Source of the DNA: JAVKLU01 sp031538895
GTDB taxonomy: Bacteria > Pseudomonadota > Gammaproteobacteria > Burkholderiales > Burkholderiaceae
NCBI GenBank assembly: GCA_031538895.1
Contig: JAVKLU010000048.1
Span: 1 to 29,490 of the forward strand
Length of the DNA: 29,490 nucleotides
Reading direction: 5' to 3'
The notes below the pieces were generated by a model that was given only the letters and a program-made list of their open reading frames with translations, was not told where the DNA came from and did no database searches. A program made the position numbers and the translations under genes. How positions within the stretch are numbered: the first letter of the stretch is position 1; every line of letters begins with the position of its first letter. Below are positions 1 through 8,580 of this stretch, piece by piece.

Positions 1-546
1 AAAAGTTTCTGTAACGAATTAAAACTGTTTAAATTAGGTTATTCATGGGCTGGCCCAATCAGCTTAGTGATGTTTTATGAGCTTAATGGCCCATATCGAA
101 AAAAATATGACTTGGTAAAAGCGAACGCGCCAAATTATTTAGTCCGATTAGCGATCGGACTAGAGTCGTTTGATGATTTAATGAGCGACTTAAAAAACGC
201 CTTCAAACAAATGATCCGCGAAGATTTTAATGAAATTAAATCTCTGCCAAGCCCTTTCAAAGTCATCGCGGCAGCCGATATCGATGGCATATTCACGCGC
301 CAGTCCGCACGCAGAATGATTGAACAGCTAACGCCATTTAATCAGGTGACGTTAGATTTTTCTCATATCGACAACATCAGCACGGACTTTATTGACGAAC
401 TATTATGCGTTTGGCCTTTGGCTAAACCCTCGCTGAAATTAACTTTGATCAACGCCAGTAGCGCGGTATATCACATCCTGGACTGGTGCTTACACCGCAC
501 TGATGTCGCCCAAGCCCACGGACGCGTGTCTTTGATTAGCCCCTGA
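1..546 (+). CDS. Cystathionine beta-lyase C-terminus fused to a DUF4325 STAS-like domain (5' partial)
   Basis: The frame is open from base 1, so the gene begins outside the window; the ATG at 67 is internal. The first ~70 codons match the C-terminal end of PLP-dependent cystathionine beta-lyase (MetC), seen in FCNELKLFKLGYSWAGPISL and in LVRLAIGLESFDDLMSDL. That enzyme splits cystathionine to homocysteine, pyruvate and ammonia; its PLP lysine would lie upstream. MetC proteins normally stop about here, but the frame continues for ~110 codons. The added part reads IFTRQSARRMIEQL, then VTLDFSHIDNISTDFIDELL, then LKLTLINASSAVYHIL, which fits the DUF4325 STAS-like family. An in-frame ATG at 211 could start the DUF4325 part alone, but no stop codon separates the two. 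Both assignments come from motif memory. The fusion itself is directly visible; its function is unknown. Confidence 0.75.
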   Translation, partial: KSFCNELKLFKLGYSWAGPISLVMFYELNGPYRKKYDLVKANAPNYLVRLAIGLESFDDLMSDLKNAFKQMIREDFNEIKSLPSPFKVIAAADIDGIFTRQSARRMIEQLTPFNQVTLDFSHIDNISTDFIDELLCVWPLAKPSLKLTLINASSAVYHILDWCLHRTDVAQAHGRVSLISP

Positions 547-686
547 CACACCCGAAAAATGACGATTCTAAGTATTCCATGGGGAAGGTGAGTTTTAGGT
601 ACTATCGGATGTAACGAAAAAACTCTCGCAAGGGATAAGCTGGAGTAACATTCAGGACAGAGAAAGTCACACACTAACTTCATTGT

Positions 687-839
687 ATGACTATGACAAC
701 CACAACATCGACTGAAGCGCCTACGCGAACTATCAATGTTCGTGTTCCTGTCTGCGTTTACGACCAGCTTAAGGACTTGGCCAAGTCCACGGCTCGCACC
801 AAGAGCTTTGTGACGGTGGAAGCCCTCTCTAATCGCTAA
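687..839 (+). pseudogene. Truncated ribbon-helix-helix antitoxin remnant (50 aa)
   Basis: A short frame starts at ATG 687 (second ATG at 693) and ends at TAA 837-839. Residues ~14-33 read RTINVRVPVCVYDQLKDLAK, followed by STARTKSFVTVEAL. This is the beta strand and first helix of CopG/ParD-like ribbon-helix-helix antitoxins. Family members are usually ~80 aa and continue into a toxin-binding C-terminal arm; this frame stops right after the second helix begins. No toxin gene follows, only the YcaQ-type gene. No convincing ribosome binding site is visible. It is most likely the decayed stump of a toxin-antitoxin locus, although a short expressed DNA-binding peptide cannot be excluded. It is the only gene-like content of the 547-914 gap. 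Confidence 0.5.
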
Positions 840-914
840 GATAGCTATTTTGATCTTGGAAGACGGCGAAGTGCTATTCAACTCCATCGCAATCTGCGGC
901 ATCATCATCCCCAC

Positions 915-2009
915 ATGTCTGCACCCCCTGTAAACCTCGACCACCTGCGCCGCCATGCTGTGACGCGCAGTCTGTTTTTGCCCACGACTTTGCCCAAGGC
1001 CTTGCAGCGCTTGGGCTTTGTACAGGCCGACCCCTTGCGGGCGCCTGCGCGTGCGCAGGATTTGACGCTTCGCCACCGTGTGGCCGGGTATCGGGCGGGC
1101 GATCTGGAAGCTCGCTACGCCAGTCTGGACGTGGAGGAGGATTTCTTCGTCAACTATGGTTTTGTCAAAACCGATGTGCACCACCTGATGCATCCGCGCA
1201 CGCCCAAAATCGTCTGGTCTGCCAGCCGCATGAAGCAGGTCACCGAGGTTTTGGCGTTTGTGCGCGATCGGGGCGTGGTGCGGCCAGCCGAGGTGGATGC
1301 GCATTTTGACCTCGGCACGGTGACCAATTGGTTTGGGGGCAACAGCCGTGCCAGCACGCAGTTGCTCGATGGCATGCACCACCGGGGCCTGTTGCGGGTG
1401 GCTAGGCGCGAAGCGGGGCAGCGCCTTTATGCGGTGCGTGAGCCGCAACCCCGCTTGTTGAGCGATGAGGCAGCGGCGGACGCGCTGGTGGATGTGATCG
1501 TGGCCAAATACGCGCCCCTACCTGCTGCCAGTTTGGGGCAATTGGTGGGCTTGTTGTTGGGCGGCGGGGTGCCGCAGTGGCGTGCACAGCGTCAGACGGT
1601 GTTGCTGCGCGCTCGCACAAGGCTGCCCAGTGCGCTGGTCAACGGTGTGAACTGGTTTTGGCCAGAGGGTGAAAATCCAGCATCGCGCCGCTGCGGGGTG
1701 CGCGATCAAGTGTGCTTGTTGGCCCCTTTTGACCCGGTCGTGTGGGACCGTCAGCGTTTTGAACTGTTGTGGGGTTGGCCCTATCGTTTTGAGGCCTACA
1801 CCCCAGCCGCCAAACGTATTCGTGGTCACTACGCCTTGCCGCTGCTGTGGCGCGATCAGGTGATCGGGTGGGCCAACCTGAGCGTCAAAAACGGTGTGTT
1901 GACGCCCGATGTGGGTTATGTGGCCTCACCGCCGCAAGAAAAATCGTTTGCATCGGCGTTGGACGATGAGTTGCAGCGCATGACGGTATTTTTGGGTTTG
2001 CCAGCTTGA
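915..2009 (+). CDS. YcaQ/AlkX-type winged-helix DNA glycosylase (HTH_42 family)
   Basis: This 364-aa protein belongs to the HTH_42/DUF1006 family that includes E. coli YcaQ, a glycosylase that opens interstrand crosslinks and removes bulky alkylated bases. The N-terminal part carries GFVQADPLRAPARAQDL, containing the Q-x-D catalytic-type motif known in YcaQ/AlkX, followed by RHRVAGYRAGDLEARY. The C-terminal core LLAPFDPVVWDRQRFELLWG and RFEAYTPAAKRIRGHYALP is strongly conserved in the family. The length is normal (about 360-410 aa). The ATG at 915 has no clear Shine-Dalgarno sequence. The gene is visibly richer in G+C than the flanking genes and prefers GCG, CTG and CGC codons. With the antitoxin stump upstream this suggests horizontal acquisition. 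It is convergent with waaF, with 80 bp between them. Substrate specificity is inferred from the family. Confidence 0.85.
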   Translation: MSAPPVNLDHLRRHAVTRSLFLPTTLPKALQRLGFVQADPLRAPARAQDLTLRHRVAGYRAGDLEARYASLDVEEDFFVNYGFVKTDVHHLMHPRTPKIVWSASRMKQVTEVLAFVRDRGVVRPAEVDAHFDLGTVTNWFGGNSRASTQLLDGMHHRGLLRVARREAGQRLYAVREPQPRLLSDEAAADALVDVIVAKYAPLPAASLGQLVGLLLGGGVPQWRAQRQTVLLRARTRLPSALVNGVNWFWPEGENPASRRCGVRDQVCLLAPFDPVVWDRQRFELLWGWPYRFEAYTPAAKRIRGHYALPLLWRDQVIGWANLSVKNGVLTPDVGYVASPPQEKSFASALDDELQRMTVFLGLPA

Positions 2010-2089
2010 CTGCATCGCTTGAGCGAATTTTTGTGTATCGGCGTCCAAATTTCAAAAAAATTGAACCACGCTAGTTTTAAATACCCAGT

Positions 2090-3178
2090 TCAATATGCTC
2101 GCTCAATTGAACTGTGCTTGGCTTTAAAAATATCGTGTTGAAGTATTTTTTGTACGGTCAATTCACGCATGCAGCGATGATGTGCGTCACCTTGTAAAGG
2201 ACAGTGGCGCAATTGACACGGTGCGCACGCCACAGATTCAGAAATATAGTGTGCGCGCTCGCCACGGGGTGGTGTGTGCCAAAAGTCAGTCGGTCCATAA
2301 ATTCCCAACACAGGTTTGGCTAAAGCGGCGGCACAATGCATCAATCCTGAATCATTGGCTAATACCCACTGACTATTAACTATCACCGATAAAACTTGTC
2401 CGATTGAGGTCTGGCCGCAAGTATTCAACACGCGCGCTTGTAGGCTTGAGGGCAAGGCGGCGATCAATTCCTCACTGGTAGCGCGATCTTTTACGCTACC
2501 ACAAATCACAATCCCCGCCACGGCATTTTTATCGGACATCAATAATTCTTGCGCTAACTTTGCCCAGTACTCGGTGGGCCAACGTTTGGCGGGGCCAAAC
2601 TCAGCACCTGGACAAAACACGCCATAGGATTCAAAAGAAATAGGTGATACCTGATCAGTCGAATGAAGCAAACGCGGCAGAGGAATTTGACTCGAGGATT
2701 GCGGCAAGCATTTTTGTGTTTGTTTTTTTTGTGGTGTAAACGCCAGTGCGGCATAAAACTCGGCCATCGCGCGGCGCGGCAAAGCTTTGGCAAAACGATC
2801 TGATGTGGTCATGGCACTATCGTGATGTCGCACCGTAATCACGCCATAGCGCTGTTCGCCGACATACCCAATTCGTATCGGTATGCCTGCAAAAAAAGGT
2901 AACAGCGCCGATTTAAATGAATTGGGCAGAATAATCGCGCGCTCATAGTCTTGCAAAAACTGCCGCGCATAAGACCAACGCGCGCGTAGCTGCACACCTT
3001 TACGTGAAAAAGGGGGGACTAACACACGATTAACATGCGGAAAAAAGTGTGCCAAATCGGCTACTGGCGGATGCGCGAGCACATCAATCTGCGCGCCTTG
3101 CCGTTGCAAAATTTCGATTAGAGATTGGGCAATCACCGCATCGCCAATCCAATTGGGGAGCACTACTAAAGTTTTCAT
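2090..3178 (-). CDS. waaF: ADP-heptose:LPS heptosyltransferase II (WaaF)
   Basis: A 362-aa GT9-family glycosyltransferase that adds the second L-glycero-D-manno-heptose to the lipopolysaccharide inner core on the cytoplasmic face of the inner membrane. The N-terminus MKTLVVLPNWIGDAVIAQSL is the family's typical opening. IILPNSFKSALLPFFAGIPI and CPGAEFGPAKRWP, and later VLANDSGLMHCAAALAKPVL and GIYGPTDFWHTPP, are the conserved acceptor and ADP-heptose regions. A low-complexity insertion rich in K, Q and S lies around residues 155-190 and makes the protein slightly longer than the E. coli enzyme. It starts 31 bp after the msbA stop, so the two genes are probably co-transcribed; both act in LPS building and export. 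No strong ribosome binding site is visible. Confidence 0.93.
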   Translation of the reverse strand: MKTLVVLPNWIGDAVIAQSLIEILQRQGAQIDVLAHPPVADLAHFFPHVNRVLVPPFSRKGVQLRARWSYARQFLQDYERAIILPNSFKSALLPFFAGIPIRIGYVGEQRYGVITVRHHDSAMTTSDRFAKALPRRAMAEFYAALAFTPQKKQTQKCLPQSSSQIPLPRLLHSTDQVSPISFESYGVFCPGAEFGPAKRWPTEYWAKLAQELLMSDKNAVAGIVICGSVKDRATSEELIAALPSSLQARVLNTCGQTSIGQVLSVIVNSQWVLANDSGLMHCAAALAKPVLGIYGPTDFWHTPPRGERAHYISESVACAPCQLRHCPLQGDAHHRCMRELTVQKILQHDIFKAKHSSIERAY

Positions 3179-3209
3179 AAGCCAGTTGAAAAACGCGCGT
3201 TAAAACACA

Positions 3210-4931
3210 TCACGTCGCAAATTGAAGGTGGTATAGCTGCGCGTACGCGCCTTGCTGTTTCAATAGTTGCTCATGTTGCCCCATTTCCAGCACACGTCCT
3301 TGACTCATCACGACGATCATATCGGCGCGCTCTATTGTCGACAAACGATGCGCCACCACCAGGGTGGTGCGATTTTTCATTAAACGCGTTAACGCGTCTT
3401 GAATGTATCGTTCGGACTGGCTATCCAATGCCGAAGTCGCTTCATCCAATAACAACAATGGCGCATTTTTATACAGTGCGCGCGCAATCGCCACACGTTG
3501 TCGTTGACCACCTGACAACAACATTCCGTTATTACCTAATACGGTATCAATCCCCAAGGGTAGGTCTGCCACAACATCACGCAAATACGCGTCATCAATC
3601 GCTTGCTCTAAACGCTGCGAGTCAATCTCTTGACGGCCATAACAAATATTTACCTTCAATGTATCGTTAAACAACACCACGTGCTGACTGACAATCGCAA
3701 TATGCTGACGAAATTCCGTCAAATTCAGTGTTGCAATATCAATACCATCAAGCAAAATTTGACCCGACTGAGGAAGATGGAAGCGCGGTAGTAAATTCAT
3801 CAAGCTTGATTTACCACTGCCCGAAGCGCCAACCAGCGCAATAGTTTGCCCAGCCCGCGCCTCAAACGAAATCTGATCCAGGGCCAAATTGGTGCTGTTG
3901 GGGTAAGCAAAACTCACTTTTTGAAACGATAAATTGCCGCGTATTTGATGTAATGCTGCGCCAGTATTGTCTTCTGATGGTGTATCAATCACGCTAAAAA
4001 TTGCCTCGGCCGCAATCGTGCATTGTTGAAATAAGTTATTCGCTTCAGCGACTTGTTTCAAGGGCGAAAGTATCATTAACAAAGCGGTGATAAAAGAAAT
4101 AAATTCTCCTGCTGTCGCGCCGTGTGATACCTGCAATAAAGAAACCACAATCACCACAATCACGGCCGTTGCAGCAAACAATTGTGTCAACGGCGTGGCT
4201 AAACCATTAGCAATGGCAATGCGTAAAAAAGCGCCTCTAAAGCGCGAGTTCTGTTCATTCAAGCGGCTTCGTTCATGCGCTTGCCCACCAAAAATTCGTA
4301 CGACTTGATTGCCTTGCGTCACCTCTTGCAATAAACCAATCATGTCCTGATTGACCTTCATCAAATCCATATTCAAGCGTCTTAAACGTCGACTGATGAC
4401 GCGCAAAGTCAATGCAATAAAAGGCACCATCAAAAAAGTCACGAGCGACAATTGCCAATTCAAGTACAGCAAATAGGCGATTAACAAAATAATCGTCAGC
4501 AAATTACGCAATATTCCGGTGGTGAATGTGGTAATGAAGGCGGTCAATTTGCGCGCCTCTTGCATCATCAAGTTAATCGTTTGCGCGCCTTGATCGCGCT
4601 CGATCAAGCTGATTGGCACATCTAAAATACGTTCAAAAATTGAATTTCGTATCTGTGCCAATATCTTTAACTCAACCGAATTCATCAAATAGAACGAGAT
4701 GAACGAGGCGATTCCTCGCACCATAAAAATCGCAAAAATCGACAAAGGGACTAACCACAGCGCGCGCGCATGATCGCTCCCAAATCCCGAATCAATCAGG
4801 TAGCGAAGGACAAGTGGGAATGCTGGTTCTGTCGCCGCCATCAAAAACAACATCAAAAAAGTCCACGCAAAGGACGAACGATGAGGGCGCGTTAAATTAA
4901 ACAGCGGTTTAACTGTAGAGTTGATAGTCAA
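3210..4931 (-). CDS. msbA: Lipid A export ABC transporter MsbA
   Basis: A 573-aa half-transporter that flips lipid A-core across the inner membrane. The N-terminal ~310 residues hold the six-helix membrane domain, including the motif LQEVTQGNQVVRIFGGQ. The C-terminal ATPase has a Walker A GASGSGKSS at ~368-376, a Q-loop glutamine near 416, the signature LSGGQ at 472-476, Walker B LLLLDE at ~492-497 and the H-loop in VVAHRLS. All residues needed for ATP hydrolysis are present. The first available start is TTG at 4931; no ATG lies before residue ~27, so a non-ATG start is likely. No good Shine-Dalgarno sequence is seen. It precedes waaF in the same direction. The 147 bp separating it from comM show no obvious structure. 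Confidence 0.93.
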   Translation of the reverse strand: MTINSTVKPLFNLTRPHRSSFAWTFLMLFLMAATEPAFPLVLRYLIDSGFGSDHARALWLVPLSIFAIFMVRGIASFISFYLMNSVELKILAQIRNSIFERILDVPISLIERDQGAQTINLMMQEARKLTAFITTFTTGILRNLLTIILLIAYLLYLNWQLSLVTFLMVPFIALTLRVISRRLRRLNMDLMKVNQDMIGLLQEVTQGNQVVRIFGGQAHERSRLNEQNSRFRGAFLRIAIANGLATPLTQLFAATAVIVVIVVSLLQVSHGATAGEFISFITALLMILSPLKQVAEANNLFQQCTIAAEAIFSVIDTPSEDNTGAALHQIRGNLSFQKVSFAYPNSTNLALDQISFEARAGQTIALVGASGSGKSSLMNLLPRFHLPQSGQILLDGIDIATLNLTEFRQHIAIVSQHVVLFNDTLKVNICYGRQEIDSQRLEQAIDDAYLRDVVADLPLGIDTVLGNNGMLLSGGQRQRVAIARALYKNAPLLLLDEATSALDSQSERYIQDALTRLMKNRTTLVVAHRLSTIERADMIVVMSQGRVLEMGQHEQLLKQQGAYAQLYHLQFAT

Positions 4932-5078
4932 GATTTTGAGTGAGAATGGGAAGTCCCGATTGTAGGGGGCTTAGGATCAGATTTTCAGATGTTTGCAAGT
5001 AGTGTTGATTCTAGGGTCATTTCAAAACACCTTTCGTAGTTACCTAGGATCGATCAACTGTCGCGCGGGATACAAAAG

Positions 5079-6626
5079 CTATTTTGCAAATACGCGTCGA
5101 TATTGCACCGCTTCTCCCAAATGCGCCATCGTAATAACGGGGTTAATTGATTCCTTGGTCATGTCCTGGCCCATATCGTCAGCCGCATCGTAATCCGCAA
5201 TCGAACGCGCCAAGCGTAACACCCTGTGGTAAGCACGTGCTGACCAATTTAAACGCGTCATCACGTTGTGAATAAAAGTCATCGTAGCCGCATCTAACGC
5301 GCAAAATTGATCGATGTCTTTCACACTTAATAAATGATTAGGTTTGCCTTGACGTCTGATTTGACGCGCCCGTGCGGCGCTTACTTTGCGCTGAATTTGG
5401 GCACTGGACTGACCCTGCGCATGGCGTCCTAAATCATCGGCGGGAAGCGCAGGGACTTCGATTTGCATATCAATCCGATCAATCAGTGGGCCGGATATGC
5501 GTCCTTGATAGCGCGCGACTTGATCTGGCGAGCAACGGCATTTTCCACTTTTATGTCCCAAGTAGCCGCAAGGGCAAGGATTCATCGCCGCAATTAGTTG
5601 AAAGCGTGCCGGAAATTCGGCCTGCCGCGCGGCACGTGAAATCATGATCACACCACTCTCTAGAGGTTCACGCAAAACCTCTAGAACTCTACGTTCAAAT
5701 TCAGGCAATTCGTCTAAAAATAAAACGCCACAATGCGCTAAAGAAATTTCTCCAGGACGAGGGTTTGAGCCGCCACCCACCAAAGCCACCGCAGATGCAG
5801 TGTGATGAGGCGACCGAAAAGGTGGCTGCCGCCACAGCTCGGTTTTGAATGAACCATTTAAAGAGCGCACTGACGCCGATTCAATCGCTTCGATGTCCGT
5901 CATCGGCGGCAGTAAACCCGGAAATCGTTGTGCCAACATTGATTTACCACTACCAGGCGGGCCTGACATCAAAATGCTATGACCACCGCAGGCGGCGATT
6001 TCTAAGGCGCGCTTAGCTTGGGTTTGTCCGCGTACATCTTGCCAATCTGGATAAACACTTGCAACCGTTAGGACATCAGATTTTCTGTGATAGGGTGACA
6101 ATGCTTGGGGGTTATTTTTTAAAAAACACGTCGCCACGTTCAATAAAGTATCTGCAGGATAAATCGCTAAATCCTCAACCAGTGCCGCTTCGGCCGCATT
6201 GTCACTGGGCAAAATCAAACCGACCTGAGTGTCATTTTTCAAGGTTAAGGCAATCGGCAGCACACCATTGAGCGCGCGTAACTGCCCTGACAAAGACAAC
6301 TCGCCGATGAATTCATAGTTGCCTAAAGCCTCACTGGAAATTTGACCACTGGCCGCCAAAATACCTAGGGCAATGGGTAAATCAAAACGACTGGAGTCTT
6401 TGGGTAAATCGGCAGGTGCAAGGTTTACCGTGAGATGATTGACCGGAAATTCAAAGCCACTGTTTTGAATCGCCGCACGAACGCGATCTTTTGATTCGCG
6501 AACTTCGGTTTCCGGCAGCCCCACAATCACAAATCCCGGCAAGCCAAACGCCAGATGTACTTCAACTGTGACCGATGGCGCTTGCAAGCCATTGAGTGCG
6601 CGACTTTTAAGAAGAGTAACCGTCAT
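5079..6626 (-). CDS. comM: ComM/YifB AAA+ ATPase (Mg-chelatase-like)
   Basis: A 515-aa protein of the YifB/ComM family. ComM is a hexameric helicase that promotes branch migration and integration of donor DNA during natural transformation. The N-terminal ChlI-like domain shows LAFGLPGFVIVGLPE and VNLAPADLPKDSSRFDLPIA. The AAA+ core has Walker A GPPGSGKS at 222-229, Walker B-like LFLDELPEF, and MNPCPCGYLG with a cysteine cluster that is a hallmark of the family. The C-terminal helical domain ends with NWSARAYHRVLRLARSIAD. Length matches the family (~500-510 aa). The start at 6626 is supported by the conserved MTVTLLKSRALNGL opening but not by a clear ribosome binding site. It lies 71 bp downstream of ubiK. 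Natural competence in this organism is suggested but not shown. Confidence 0.92.
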   Translation of the reverse strand: MTVTLLKSRALNGLQAPSVTVEVHLAFGLPGFVIVGLPETEVRESKDRVRAAIQNSGFEFPVNHLTVNLAPADLPKDSSRFDLPIALGILAASGQISSEALGNYEFIGELSLSGQLRALNGVLPIALTLKNDTQVGLILPSDNAAEAALVEDLAIYPADTLLNVATCFLKNNPQALSPYHRKSDVLTVASVYPDWQDVRGQTQAKRALEIAACGGHSILMSGPPGSGKSMLAQRFPGLLPPMTDIEAIESASVRSLNGSFKTELWRQPPFRSPHHTASAVALVGGGSNPRPGEISLAHCGVLFLDELPEFERRVLEVLREPLESGVIMISRAARQAEFPARFQLIAAMNPCPCGYLGHKSGKCRCSPDQVARYQGRISGPLIDRIDMQIEVPALPADDLGRHAQGQSSAQIQRKVSAARARQIRRQGKPNHLLSVKDIDQFCALDAATMTFIHNVMTRLNWSARAYHRVLRLARSIADYDAADDMGQDMTKESINPVITMAHLGEAVQYRRVFAK

Positions 6627-6697
6627 ATGGTAATGACAATAAAACTAAACAAAATTAGAACTCTTCGATCTTGGTTCAGAGCATCCGAGGGTGTTTA

Positions 6698-6985
6698 TTA
6701 CTTTACAGGGTGTTCTAAATCCTTTAATCGTTTTTCCAACACTTCAATTCGTGTTATCAATCGTTCGATGATTTTAGTGTGCACTTCAAAATCATCACGC
6801 GTCGCTACATTCATTTTTTGCGCAGAATCTTTTATCACCGCGCGCACGCCTTTTTGGACGTCGGCAATGGGCGTATTGGCTAATACGGTTTCAACTTGAC
6901 CTAAGGCATCGCGCACAAAACGCGTTGCAGGCGTGGTATCAAAATGGGTAAACCCCGACAGTAAACGTGAGAAATCAGGAAACAT
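6698..6985 (-). CDS. ubiK: Ubiquinone biosynthesis accessory factor UbiK (BMFP domain)
   Basis: A 95-aa protein of the BMFP (YqiC/UbiK) family. UbiK works with UbiJ as an accessory factor for aerobic ubiquinone synthesis and binds lipid. The conserved C-terminal coiled coil reads VATRDDFEVHTKIIERLITR then IEVLEKRLKDLE, which is diagnostic. The N-terminal half is amphipathic helix. Family members are about 85-110 aa, so it is complete. It lies between the M23 peptidase gene and comM, all on the minus strand; the neighbouring comM is common for this gene in proteobacteria. The ribosome binding site before 6985 is weak. Confidence 0.85.
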   Translation of the reverse strand: MFPDFSRLLSGFTHFDTTPATRFVRDALGQVETVLANTPIADVQKGVRAVIKDSAQKMNVATRDDFEVHTKIIERLITRIEVLEKRLKDLEHPVK

Positions 6986-7024
6986 AGTTCAGAAAATTTT
7001 ATACAGTGTTTTGATTGAATCTAT

Positions 7025-7972
7025 TTAGTTAACGAGTTTTGCAAAGGAACTGATTTTTTTTCGATTACTTGACGCACGACTTAAAAACGACGCGGGGTTT
7101 TGTACCACACCATTGACCGTTACTTCAAAATGCAAATGCGGTCCAGTCGAACGCCCAGTGGTTCCCACTTCAGCAATTTGATCGCCACGTTTCACTACTG
7201 CGCCGACTTTAACTAACATTTTGCTCGTATGTGCATAGCGACTCATCACGCCGCGCCCATGGTCAATGTCTATCATATTGCCGTATTCAGGATGTCGTTC
7301 AGCCACAACCACTTTACCAGACGCCGATGCAAAAATAGGTGTACCAATTGGCGCAGCAAAATCTAAGCCCCGATGAAAAGCTTTCAAACCGGTAAAGGGA
7401 TCCGAACGAATTCCAAAGCCAGACATCAATATTGCAGTATTCACAGGGTCGCTGCCATGCACCCAATTGGCTTGGATTTTTTGACTCATTAAATTGGATT
7501 CCGCAATACTTAAATAGTCATCCATACTGACCATATCAGCGGCGACTGAATTCAACATCGATTGAAATTGTTCGGGCGTCCAATTAGCCCCCCCAGTTTG
7601 CGGACCACCGCGTCCCGGTTTGCTTTTTAAATCAAAGTCTGTCGTTTTAATATCGGCTAATTTTTGGACACGCTCACCCAAACTTTCTAAACGAACGATT
7701 TGCGCTTGTAATTCACCTAAACGGACTACCATTGTCGCGATATTTTGTTTGGAATTTTTTTCATTTTCAGCCACACGATCGCTGACCGCGCTATCAATCA
7801 AAAGACTGACCACAGGCGCATCGGGCATGAAACGTAACGTCAGATATTGGAACCCAATTGCCAATAAAAAAATACTCGCCATCAAAGTGCCAATCAAGGC
7901 AATCATCCCAGCCTTAGAAATAGAAAAGTTTGAGACCCCTTTTCCACTGGTACGCAATATCATTATTTGCAT
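7025..7972 (-). CDS. M23 (LytM-type) peptidase, membrane-anchored
   Basis: A 315-aa protein with an N-terminal membrane segment at about residues 22-45, a short coiled-coil region (~65-105), and a C-terminal peptidase M23 domain (~183-290). All zinc ligands of an active LytM enzyme are present: H200 and D204 in HRGLDFAAPIG and H281 in HLHFE, with H248 and H279 as the other conserved histidines. It should face the periplasm and cut peptidoglycan cross-bridges during growth or division. The ATG at 7972 is preceded by AGGTGG at 4-nt spacing, which fixes the start. It is divergent from dciA, an arrangement seen in many betaproteobacteria near secA; secA is not in this window. A terminator-like hairpin lies just upstream. 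The exact physiological role is not known. Confidence 0.9.
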   Translation of the reverse strand: MQIMILRTSGKGVSNFSISKAGMIALIGTLMASIFLLAIGFQYLTLRFMPDAPVVSLLIDSAVSDRVAENEKNSKQNIATMVVRLGELQAQIVRLESLGERVQKLADIKTTDFDLKSKPGRGGPQTGGANWTPEQFQSMLNSVAADMVSMDDYLSIAESNLMSQKIQANWVHGSDPVNTAILMSGFGIRSDPFTGLKAFHRGLDFAAPIGTPIFASASGKVVVAERHPEYGNMIDIDHGRGVMSRYAHTSKMLVKVGAVVKRGDQIAEVGTTGRSTGPHLHFEVTVNGVVQNPASFLSRASSNRKKISSFAKLVN

Positions 7973-7991
7973 TAATCCACCTAAAAAAATT

Positions 7992-8016
7992 ACCCCTAAA
8001 TGATTGATTTAGGGGT
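7992..8016 (-). terminator. Perfect 10-bp hairpin with T-run in the M23/dciA divergent region
   Basis: ACCCCTAAAT at 7992-8001 pairs perfectly with ATTTAGGGGT at 8007-8016 across a 5-nt loop. On the minus strand the stem is followed by TAATTTTTTT, which looks like a Rho-independent terminator. It sits only ~20 bp upstream of the M23 start codon and has no minus-strand gene immediately upstream; the nearest, ybeD, ends at 8581. It may stop antisense transcription crossing dciA, act as an attenuator in the M23 leader, or be an operator shared by the divergent genes. The structure is seen directly; the role is inferred. Confidence 0.5.
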
Positions 8017-8063
8017 TGATCATTTTTAACCGTTCGTAACCATTAACCCGCATAATCGGGGTT

Positions 8064-8540
8064 ATGGCACTGATTAAACATTATTTAAAACGCGGCGATG
8101 CGCTCACTTGGCTAGATAAAGCACAACAATTGATCGCATTACAGCAGCAACTCAATATGGTGATGCAGCAACTCTCGCCTCAGGTACATATTCCCATTGT
8201 CGTCATGTACTACGACGCCGGTGATATTCATTTGGGTGTTCCGCACCAAGCATGGCTGGTCCGGATTAAAAATCTTTCGCCAAAAATTATCGCGTCCCTA
8301 ACGCAGGCCGGCTATGAGGTTAGCAGAATAAAAGTCAAAATGCAACTGACCCGCCCTGCATTTGTAAATCCCCATCAAACGCGCAGCTTGCCCGCGCACG
8401 CCAAAGCATTGTTAAGCGAGTTTCAACAACGCTTGCCCGACGAATGCTTGCCCGTCGATATGATCAAGGTATCAACTCCTTCCAAGACCGCACAAAAAAG
8501 TTTGCGCGACGCCCTAGCCCAACTGATTGAGCGATCCTAG
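8064..8540 (+). CDS. dciA: DciA-like DUF721 protein (replicative helicase loader candidate)
   Basis: A 158-aa protein resembling the DUF721 (DciA) family. DciA is the ancestral loader or operator of the replicative helicase DnaB in bacteria without DnaC. The N-terminal half fits the KH-like DUF721 fold: helix KAQQLIALQQQLNMVMQQLS, then a strand region IHLGVPHQAWLVRIKNLSPK and the repeated LTQAGYEVSRIKVKMQL. In many betaproteobacteria a DUF721 gene is transcribed divergently from an M23 peptidase, as here, and this context strengthens the call. The C-terminal tail is basic and likely flexible. The start ATG at 8064 has only a weak GGGG stretch upstream. Confidence 0.72.
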   Translation: MALIKHYLKRGDALTWLDKAQQLIALQQQLNMVMQQLSPQVHIPIVVMYYDAGDIHLGVPHQAWLVRIKNLSPKIIASLTQAGYEVSRIKVKMQLTRPAFVNPHQTRSLPAHAKALLSEFQQRLPDECLPVDMIKVSTPSKTAQKSLRDALAQLIERS

Positions 8541-8580
8541 TATGAGTGGGAGATTATGAGAAAGCGCTGAACAAGCTCAG

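Noticed and set aside
471..1448. A 325-codon minus-strand open frame overlapping the YcaQ-type gene
   Set aside because: It is antisense to a well-conserved protein, has R/H-rich composition typical of reverse frames in GC-rich genes, and matches no family.
2088..2112. 7-bp inverted repeat GTTCAAT/ATTGAAC at the waaF 3' end as a terminator
   Set aside because: The stem is AT-rich, partly inside the waaF coding region and lacks a T-run in either direction.
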